45,870 nucleotides of DNA from JBMNTP01 sp050945795 (GTDB lineage: Bacteria > Bacillota > Clostridia > Christensenellales > MGBC116941), in NCBI GenBank assembly GCA_050945795.1, contig JBMNTP010000014.1, forward strand, positions 1-45,870, written 5' to 3'. Numbering within the stretch: position 1 is the first letter of the stretch; every line of letters starts with the position of its first letter. Position numbers and translations under genes: made by a program. Positions 41,015-45,870 of this stretch are shown here, piece after piece. The notes under the pieces are model-generated. The model did not search any database and had not been told where the DNA came from. It was given only the letters and a program-made list of their open reading frames with translations.

Positions 41015-42022
41015 TTGGACAGGGACGGCAAAAAGATTATATTCAGCGGCATACAGCCTTCGGGCGGTTTGACGCTTGGTAACTATATAGGCGCTCTTAA
41101 AAACTGGGCGATGCTGCAAAGCGAGTATTCGTGTTATTACTGCGTTGTAGATATGCACGCTATTACAGTGCGGCAGAATCCGGCGGAGTTAAGGAAAAGA
41201 TGCGTTGATTTATTGGCTCTGTTTATAGCTAGCGGAATTGATCCTGAGAAAAATATTGTGTTTTTCCAATCGCATGTATCGGCGCACGCAGAGCTAGCGT
41301 GGGTGCTGAATTGCTATACTTATTTTGGCGAGCTTGGCAGAATGACGCAGTTTAAAGAGAAAAGCGCGCGGCAGGAGGATAATATCAACGCCGGACTTTT
41401 CACATACCCTGCGCTTATGGCGGCAGATATACTGCTTTACCAGAGCGACCTTGTTCCTGTTGGTTCTGATCAAAAGCAGCATCTTGAGCTTAGCCGCGAC
41501 CTAGCTATACGCTTTAATAACGCCTACAGCGATACTTTTACGGTGCCTGAAGCTTATATACCTAAAGTTGGAGCGCGCATAATGTCGCTGTCGGAGCCGG
41601 ATAAAAAGATGAGCAAATCGGACGACAACGAAAACGGATATATACTAATGCTCGACCCGCCCGACGTTATAAGGCGTAAACTCAAGCGCGCCGTTACTGA
41701 TAGCGGCAACGAAGTTGTTTATAGCGATGATAAGCCGGGGGTTAAAAACCTTATGGGTATATATGCCGCCTGCACCGGCAAAACCATCGATGAGACGCAG
41801 CGAGAGTTTGAAGGTAAAGGCTACGGTGTATTTAAAGAGGCGGTAGCCGAGGCGGTTATTGAGGAGTTGTCGCCGCTTCAGCAGCGTTTTAACGAAGTAT
41901 CCAAGGACAAAGAATACCTTAATGTCGTTATGAAATCAGGCGCGGAAAAAGCGGGAGCCTCCGCCAGAAGGACGCTGTCAAAAGTTTATAGAAAAGTCGG
42001 CCTTGCTCCCACGAAACTGTAA
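41015..42022 (+). CDS. trpS: Tryptophan-tRNA ligase
   Basis: 335 residues from TTG 41015, chosen because AAAGGA (41001-41006) lies 8 nt upstream. An in-frame ATG at 41006 overlaps that site but cannot be excluded. It is a class I synthetase: FSGIQPSGGLTLGNYIGAL holds the HIGH-like motif, DMHAITVRQ is typical, and KMSKS is intact (EPDKKMSKSDDN). The start immediately follows thrC, so the two are translationally coupled. There is no T-box, unlike many clostridial trpS genes. Confidence 0.95.
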   Translation: MDRDGKKIIFSGIQPSGGLTLGNYIGALKNWAMLQSEYSCYYCVVDMHAITVRQNPAELRKRCVDLLALFIASGIDPEKNIVFFQSHVSAHAELAWVLNCYTYFGELGRMTQFKEKSARQEDNINAGLFTYPALMAADILLYQSDLVPVGSDQKQHLELSRDLAIRFNNAYSDTFTVPEAYIPKVGARIMSLSEPDKKMSKSDDNENGYILMLDPPDVIRRKLKRAVTDSGNEVVYSDDKPGVKNLMGIYAACTGKTIDETQREFEGKGYGVFKEAVAEAVIEELSPLQQRFNEVSKDKEYLNVVMKSGAEKAGASARRTLSKVYRKVGLAPTKL

Positions 42023-42042
42023 ACTTTTAATAAAGCATTATC

Positions 42043-42065
42043 GCCGGCCGTTTTACGCGGCCGGC
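42043..42065. terminator. Terminator between trpS and cotJC
   Basis: GCCGGCCG (42043-42050) and CGGCCGGC (42058-42065) form a strong GC stem followed by ttatatta. The T runs are weak on both sides, but its place between convergent genes fits bidirectional termination. Confidence 0.65.
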
Positions 42066-42070
42066 TTATA

Positions 42071-42703
42071 TTATTCTGTGGTAGTTACTGGTGGCGAAGC
42101 AGGGGCAGGCTTTTTACCGCTTAAGAATTTTTCCCGCATATCGATACTGCAAGAAGGACGCCTGTCAAACAATCCGTTTACAATGCCCAAACATTCGCCT
42201 AACCGTTGCATATGAACGAGGTCTCTGGCGCGCAGAAAGTTCAGGCAGGCCTTTAAAGTCTCTTCAGGCTCAAGGCTTAGCATGTGCTCATATAACGCAG
42301 CAGACCGGCGCTCAGCGGCTATGTCGCAGGAAAGGTCGGCTTCGGCATCTCCGGTACAGCATATTGATACGGCGGCGGCATCATTTGTAAGCACATTTAC
42401 GCCGCCCGGCTTTACAAATCCTTTAAGCCCGGCTTTTTTGATTTTATCCTCAGGGGCGTTTTCAAGTATCTGATAAAGCATAGCGCCTATCATTTCCCAA
42501 TGCGCAAGCTTTTCTGTGCCTATATCGTTTAAAGTGGCGCGTATACGCTCATCGGTAGCGCAAAAGCGCTGCGTAAGATAGGAGGCGGCGGATATAAGTA
42601 GGCTGTCCGGTCCCGAATATTTTTTAGCGAGCAGCTTTGCGCACTTTAAATCGGCGCTTTTTATGTTCACAGGATAAATAAGCTTTTTTTCATAAATCCA
42701 CAT
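42071..42703 (-). CDS. cotJC: Spore coat protein CotJC (manganese catalase family)
   Basis: 210 residues from the ATG at 42703, which follows GGAGG; an upstream in-frame start lies inside cotJB. It is ferritin-like, of the Mn-catalase family, with likely metal residues in GTEKLAHWEM, AAERRSAALYEHM and RARDLVHMQRL. Spore-coat CotJC proteins are the coat forms of this family (known). It is the third gene of the cotJABC operon, 14 nt after cotJB. The C-terminal tail (PAPASPPVTTTE) is low complexity. Confidence 0.93.
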   Translation of the reverse strand: MWIYEKKLIYPVNIKSADLKCAKLLAKKYSGPDSLLISAASYLTQRFCATDERIRATLNDIGTEKLAHWEMIGAMLYQILENAPEDKIKKAGLKGFVKPGGVNVLTNDAAAVSICCTGDAEADLSCDIAAERRSAALYEHMLSLEPEETLKACLNFLRARDLVHMQRLGECLGIVNGLFDRRPSCSIDMREKFLSGKKPAPASPPVTTTE

Positions 42704-42716
42704 ATTATTGCCTCCT

Positions 42717-42968
42717 TTACGCCTGACGCTGCCACGGCCATGCTTCGCCCGGCCAATCAAAAGGCAGGTTGCCAGCGCCGCCGCCAAAATTCATAAGCGG
42801 CCCGAATTGCCGCTGATACTGTTCTTTAAGCGCTTTAAGCTGTCTGACATAGCAATTGTAATCGACGAGAGCCGGTTCACAGTCAGGGTGTGTGTCGAGA
42901 TACAGGTTTAAATCGATACATACAAATTCCAGCTCATATATCTGTTTAATGAGTTCGGATCGTGTCAT
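42717..42968 (-). CDS. cotJB: Spore coat protein CotJB
   Basis: 83 residues from the ATG at 42968, 8 nt after AAGGAGG; a start at 42992 would overlap cotJA. It has the CotJB core: helix ELIKQIYELEFVCIDLNLYL, DTHPDCEPALVDYN, then a C-terminal Gly/Trp-rich tail (GEAWPWQRQA). It is the middle gene of cotJABC and is needed with CotJA and CotJC in the inner coat. Confidence 0.93.
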   Translation of the reverse strand: MTRSELIKQIYELEFVCIDLNLYLDTHPDCEPALVDYNCYVRQLKALKEQYQRQFGPLMNFGGGAGNLPFDWPGEAWPWQRQA

Positions 42969-42981
42969 ATGCCTAACCTCC

Positions 42982-43215
42982 TTAACCGGCATACGGCCGG
43001 TTCAGCTCTTTAAAGGCGGTACCATACTTTAAGGCCGACTCCGGTGTGTATGTGCATTGATAATACTGCGGGCGGATAAATATCGTAGCCAAAGGTATAG
43101 ACTCATCAAATCCGCATGCGTCGCCACCGGCAAAACCGGCGGGTATAAGGTCGCTGTCCATGCATCTAGCGGCGTATGTCGGCCGGGTGTATATAGTATC
43201 TGAATAGTTAATCAT
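42982..43215 (-). CDS. cotJA: Spore coat-associated protein CotJA
   Basis: 77 residues with the CotJA motif region SIPLATIFIRPQYYQCTYTPE and a closing AFKELNRPY. It is the first gene of cotJABC, with GGAGGCGGAGAT before the ATG. In Bacillus this operon is read in the mother cell from a sigma-E promoter. The upstream DNA (43216-43260) is AT-rich and could hold such a promoter, but I could not fix its boxes. Confidence 0.9.
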   Translation of the reverse strand: MINYSDTIYTRPTYAARCMDSDLIPAGFAGGDACGFDESIPLATIFIRPQYYQCTYTPESALKYGTAFKELNRPYAG

Positions 43216-43268
43216 ATCTCCGCCTCCTTAGATATTGTTCGATATATACTATTCAGTGTTATATTTGT

Positions 43269-43297
43269 TTGTTACCTGAGCCGAGCTGCTTTATAAT
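43269..43297 (+). promoter_or_regulatory. Promoter of the DUF5685 gene
   Basis: TTGTTA (43269-43274), a 17-nt spacer and TATAAT (43292-43297) lie about 40 nt upstream of the ATG. It diverges from cotJABC. Confidence 0.65.
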
Positions 43298-43336
43298 ATA
43301 ATATAGTTTAATAATCAGCGATTTTAAGGAATGTAT

Positions 43337-44176
43337 ATGTTTGGGTATATAAGGCCATATAAACCGGAGCTTAAAATAAAAGAATATGAACTGTTTCGTG
43401 CGCACTATTGCGGCGTATGCCTGAGCGCAAGCAGAAGATGCTCGCAGCCGGTGCGACTGGCGCTTAGTTATGACTGCGCCTTTCTTGCTACCGTAATATC
43501 ATCGGCCGGTACGCCGTATGAAATAAAGGCGCGCGGCTGTATCGCTAATCCTTTTAAAAAGAAACCTGTAGCGTTTGGTGAGTCTGTAGACTTTGCGGCC
43601 GATATAAACGCTATACTCGCTTATCATAAATTACGAGACGACAGGTTGGACGGTCGGACGGCAATCGCGTCTGCCGCTATGCTGGCGATGCGAAGAGGAT
43701 ATAAAAAAGCGGCAGCGAGAAGGCCGGATGCCGACGCGGCTATTATTAAAAGGCTTGATGAGCTGTGGCGGCTTGAAAAGGCGGGCTGCTCCGAGCCGGA
43801 CGAGGTGGCAGAGTGCTTCGGGCGGATGCTTGAGGATGTTGTGTCGATAGGGCTGCCGGATAACGTCGCCGCCGCTGATTTAGCTTTTAATATGGGGCGT
43901 TGGATATATCTTATAGATGCGCTAGACGACTTTGACGAGGACGCAGAAAAACGGCAGTATAATGTGCTTGGGAAAAAATTCACCGACAGGGGCAGCGCTT
44001 TTGAAGGCATTCGCTTTAATCTTGAAACGTCTTTAGGAATGGCGGGGGAGGCGCTCGCCAAAATGGAGCCGGATAACGAAGGGCTGCTCGGCAATATAAT
44101 ATACCTAGGCTCCGGCTCGATAATGCAAACGGTGGCAAATGGACGGCAGCTGCCTAAAAACCGCCACAGCGAATGA
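43337..44176 (+). CDS. DUF5685 family protein
   Basis: 279 residues from the ATG at 43337 (AAGGA 6 nt upstream); ATG 43331 lies closer to that site and is less likely. It begins MFGYIRPYKPELKIKEYELF, followed by AHYCGVCLSASRRC, a cysteine-rich patch. It is a largely helical soluble protein with a conserved acidic stretch (LIDALDDFDEDAEK, about residues 195-208) that recalls polyprenyl-type Asp-rich helices, but no function is known. It is usually followed in Clostridia by a J-domain gene, as here. Confidence 0.85.
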   Translation: MFGYIRPYKPELKIKEYELFRAHYCGVCLSASRRCSQPVRLALSYDCAFLATVISSAGTPYEIKARGCIANPFKKKPVAFGESVDFAADINAILAYHKLRDDRLDGRTAIASAAMLAMRRGYKKAAARRPDADAAIIKRLDELWRLEKAGCSEPDEVAECFGRMLEDVVSIGLPDNVAAADLAFNMGRWIYLIDALDDFDEDAEKRQYNVLGKKFTDRGSAFEGIRFNLETSLGMAGEALAKMEPDNEGLLGNIIYLGSGSIMQTVANGRQLPKNRHSE

Positions 44177-44377
44177 TAAGCCGATGCACGGTTATTGCAA
44201 ATAATTGCAGGACGCACCGCCTCTTTATGATATAATAACTTCACGCCATAGATGAACGCAAAGCGTTCGGCGGCTAAGAAAACATAGAATAATAATTGCG
44301 GAAGCCGATGACTAACACCTAAACCACTTTATAGGAAAATATTAATCAGCTAGAAAAAGCCACTTAAGGAGACGCTA
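44177..44377 (+). promoter_or_regulatory. Leader of the J-domain gene with promoter and hairpin
   Basis: TATAAT (about 44231-44236) has no clear -35. A stem-loop follows near the expected transcript start: GAACGC (44254-44259), aaa, GCGTTC (44263-44268), extended by CGCC / GGCG around a 6-nt bulge. The rest of the 110-nt leader is unassigned. Confidence 0.4.
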
Positions 44378-44974
44378 ATGAACCCGTATGATGTACTCGG
44401 AATAAGACAGGGCGCGGGCCAGGATGAAATAAGAGCGGCTTATAGGGAAAAGGTAAAGCAATACCATCCCGACCAATACAAAGGGCATCCTCTTGCCGGA
44501 CTGGCCGAAGAAAAACTAAGAGAAATAAACGAAGCATATGAGGTGCTTATAAAAAATAATGGAGCAGGGGCGACGGGCGCCAGCTACAGCGGATCGAGGT
44601 CGGGTGGCGCCAACCGCTTTTCTTCGGTGCGCATGCATTTGCAGCAAAACAACTTAAACGCCGCGCAGCAGCTTCTCGACTCTATTTCCGATAGAAGCGC
44701 GGAGTGGCATTATCTTCAGGGCGTTGTTTATCTTAGAAAAGGCTGGTATGACAAAGCGCGCGAGCATCTTGGCACAGCCGCCGGCATGGAGCCTGATAAC
44801 AGCGAATTTGTGGCGGCATTTAACAGCCTTAACAACATGCAATACAATTACAGACAGGGCGGATACCGGCGCGGCGGTATGGATAACGCTACGGTATGCA
44901 ACGTATGCACAACGCTCTATTGCGCCGATTGCTGCTGTGAATGTATGGGCGGCGACCTTATAAGGTGCTGTTAG
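44378..44974 (+). CDS. J-domain protein with Cys-rich C-terminus
   Basis: 198 residues. An N-terminal DnaJ domain (1-65) has the HPD motif at 30-32 and YDVLGI at the start. A Gly/Ser linker follows, then a TPR-like helical segment (about 85-150: AAQQLLDSISDRSAEWHYLQG, DKAREHLGTAAGMEPDN). The tail (174-198) has nine cysteines, including a CCC run, suggesting zinc binding. It would stimulate DnaK ATPase for a special client, perhaps membrane-linked. It is paired with DUF5685 upstream and a membrane protein downstream. Confidence 0.88.
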   Translation: MNPYDVLGIRQGAGQDEIRAAYREKVKQYHPDQYKGHPLAGLAEEKLREINEAYEVLIKNNGAGATGASYSGSRSGGANRFSSVRMHLQQNNLNAAQQLLDSISDRSAEWHYLQGVVYLRKGWYDKAREHLGTAAGMEPDNSEFVAAFNSLNNMQYNYRQGGYRRGGMDNATVCNVCTTLYCADCCCECMGGDLIRCC

Positions 44975-44984
44975 GAGGGGGAAT

Positions 44985-45518
44985 ATGAGAATGAAAAAGC
45001 GCTCCAGTCTTCCGCCTTCAAAAAGCATAGCGCTGGCGGCGATGTTCTCATCGCTCGGACTATTATTCCTTTATGCCGCTACTATCGTGCCAACCGGCAG
45101 GATTGGGTTATACGCGATCGCCGCTTTTTTTGTAGCCGGTCTCGCGAATGAAGGGGAAGTCGGCCTGGCGTGGATGCAGTATATAGTCGTATCGACATTA
45201 GGTATGCTGTTGGTACCGGATTGGACAAGAGTATTACCTTATGTTATTTTTTTCGGACATTACGCCATATTCAAGTATTATATCGAAAGCCGCTTTCGCA
45301 GCTCTCTTATAGGATGGCTGCTTAAATTCTTAGTGTTTAATGGCTTTATGGCTATTGTAATGCTGGTGGCTCAAGCTGTTCTGTTCCCCAAAGGTATGCC
45401 GTTGCCGTTATGGGCGGTTATTGCTATAGCGCAGCCGGCTTTTCTTATTTACGACATAGCCTTTACCGGAGTAATAAGGCTGTATGAAGATAATATAAGG
45501 CGGTGGCTGTTTAAATAG
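44985..45518 (+). CDS. Integral membrane protein, uncharacterised
   Basis: 177 residues with about five hydrophobic helices (around 15-35, 40-55, 70-95, 110-135, 140-160) and a basic N-terminus (MRMKKRSSLPPSK). It has no transporter motif that I recognise; the size recalls small transporter S-components, but there is no supporting signature. GGAGGGGG precedes the ATG, 10 nt after the J-domain gene, so it is co-transcribed with it. Confidence 0.75.
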   Translation: MRMKKRSSLPPSKSIALAAMFSSLGLLFLYAATIVPTGRIGLYAIAAFFVAGLANEGEVGLAWMQYIVVSTLGMLLVPDWTRVLPYVIFFGHYAIFKYYIESRFRSSLIGWLLKFLVFNGFMAIVMLVAQAVLFPKGMPLPLWAVIAIAQPAFLIYDIAFTGVIRLYEDNIRRWLFK

Positions 45519-45538
45519 CGCTTTGCCGTAAATCTGCT

Positions 45539-45870
45539 TTAGTCCCCGTCCTCCAAGTCAGTGGGAGACGGGGTTTCGTTTTTATCAGGCGTCGGCGACT
45601 GTTTGTTGTTTGGCGGCTTTTGTCTATCATTATCCCGAGATTCTTTTTTCATAAAGAATACCCGCTCCGATTCCGCGCCCTCTTTCCTGTTGCCTTTTGA
45701 ATCAGGCTGCGATTGCACGGGCACAACGTAATAGTAATACGGCTGTCCTTCTAGCGCCGTTCTATCAAGCACGCTTATGTTAAGCCTTCCCGATACTTCA
45801 GCTATAAGCGTTTCACCGGGATGCTCCGAATCAATCCTGTATACTCGATATATTGAGCGGCTGGAATCAG
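45539..45870 (-). CDS. Partial FN3-like protein, 3' end only
   Basis: The - strand frame is open from the right edge to a TAA at 45539-45541, so this is the C-terminal 110 or so residues. The readable part has an FN3-like run: SSRSIYRVYRID, GETLIAEVSG, and GQPYYYYVVPVQSQ, then a low-complexity Pro/Thr/Lys/Asn tail ending LEDGD. Such ends occur in extracellular and penicillin-binding proteins of Clostridia, but no catalytic part is in the window. The apparent start at 45772 is an internal GTG. Confidence 0.6.
   Translation of the reverse strand, partial: DSSRSIYRVYRIDSEHPGETLIAEVSGRLNISVLDRTALEGQPYYYYVVPVQSQPDSKGNRKEGAESERVFFMKKESRDNDRQKPPNNKQSPTPDKNETPSPTDLEDGD
45544..45583 (+). terminator. 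Terminator after the membrane-protein gene, inside the opposite CDS
   Basis: CCCCGTC (45544-45550) and GACGGGG (45567-45573), extended by TCC / GGA, are followed by TTTCGTTTTT. It reads as a + strand terminator and overlaps the last codons of the - strand FN3-like gene. Confidence 0.65.

Noticed and set aside
44240..44300. ACGCAAAGC followed by CGG and CTAAG, recalling part of a c-di-GMP-I riboswitch
   Set aside because: The GGGCAAACC core and the second GCCGGGTTGCCG-type half are missing, so the likeness covers only one short segment.

Overview
The window reads as a chromosome segment from an anaerobic, spore-forming member of the Clostridia (Firmicutes/Bacillota) with moderate G+C. The evidence is a YtxC-family sporulation protein next to thrS, a cotJABC spore-coat operon, two T-box riboswitches (valS, pheST), an infC leader with a non-canonical infC start, AAGGAGG-type ribosome binding sites, the cluster infC-rpmI-rplT-RNA methyltransferase-pheST-zapA-U32 peptidase-mutS2, and a HydBC-type NADH/ferredoxin module with a sensory-type [FeFe] hydrogenase. 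No phage, IS element, CRISPR array or plasmid function was seen. This is core chromosome, densely packed and mostly on the + strand.

Layout. 1-3.4 kb: a CymR-like Rrf2 regulator diverges from an O-acetylhomoserine sulfhydrylase, followed by a DUF362 protein. 3.5-8.2 kb: pgsA, a Val T-box, valS and folC. 8.3-8.8 kb: tRNA-Gln(CUG) and tRNA-Val(GAC) on the - strand, separated by about 280 nt of unexplained, hairpin-rich sequence. 8.9-10.4 kb: a DUF4364 winged-helix protein and a SPOR-domain membrane protein. 10.5-17.2 kb: a two-part redox locus. The first part is DRTGG protein, HATPase, sensory-type hydrogenase, DRTGG protein and PHP phosphoesterase. After a terminator comes HydC-like NuoE, HATPase, small [2Fe-2S] protein and HydB-like NuoF. 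The locus ends in a terminator with no catalytic HydA. 17.4-20.3 kb: ytxC and thrS. 20.4-31.8 kb: translation and cell-division genes, then mutS2 and a DUF523 gene. 31.9-34.7 kb: an HtrA protease facing a zinc-ribbon membrane protein. 34.8-39.0 kb: cysteine desulfurase, thiI (4-thiouridine in tRNA) and an hflX with a JAMM-like N-terminal domain. 39.0-42.0 kb: a small P-loop protein, thrC and trpS. 42.0-43.2 kb: cotJABC on the - strand. 43.3-45.5 kb: DUF5685 protein, J-domain protein with a Cys-rich tail, and a membrane protein. The right edge holds the 3' end of a - strand gene for an FN3-like protein.

The items most worth a second look are: the JAMM/RadC-like metal site fused to the ribosome-associated GTPase HflX; the redox operon that pairs a sensory-type hydrogenase (proton-relay Cys replaced by Ala) with HATPase, DRTGG and PHP signalling proteins and HydB/HydC subunits but no HydA; the unassigned structured stretch between the two tRNAs; and a valS T-box whose 5' strand appears to lie inside the last codons of pgsA.
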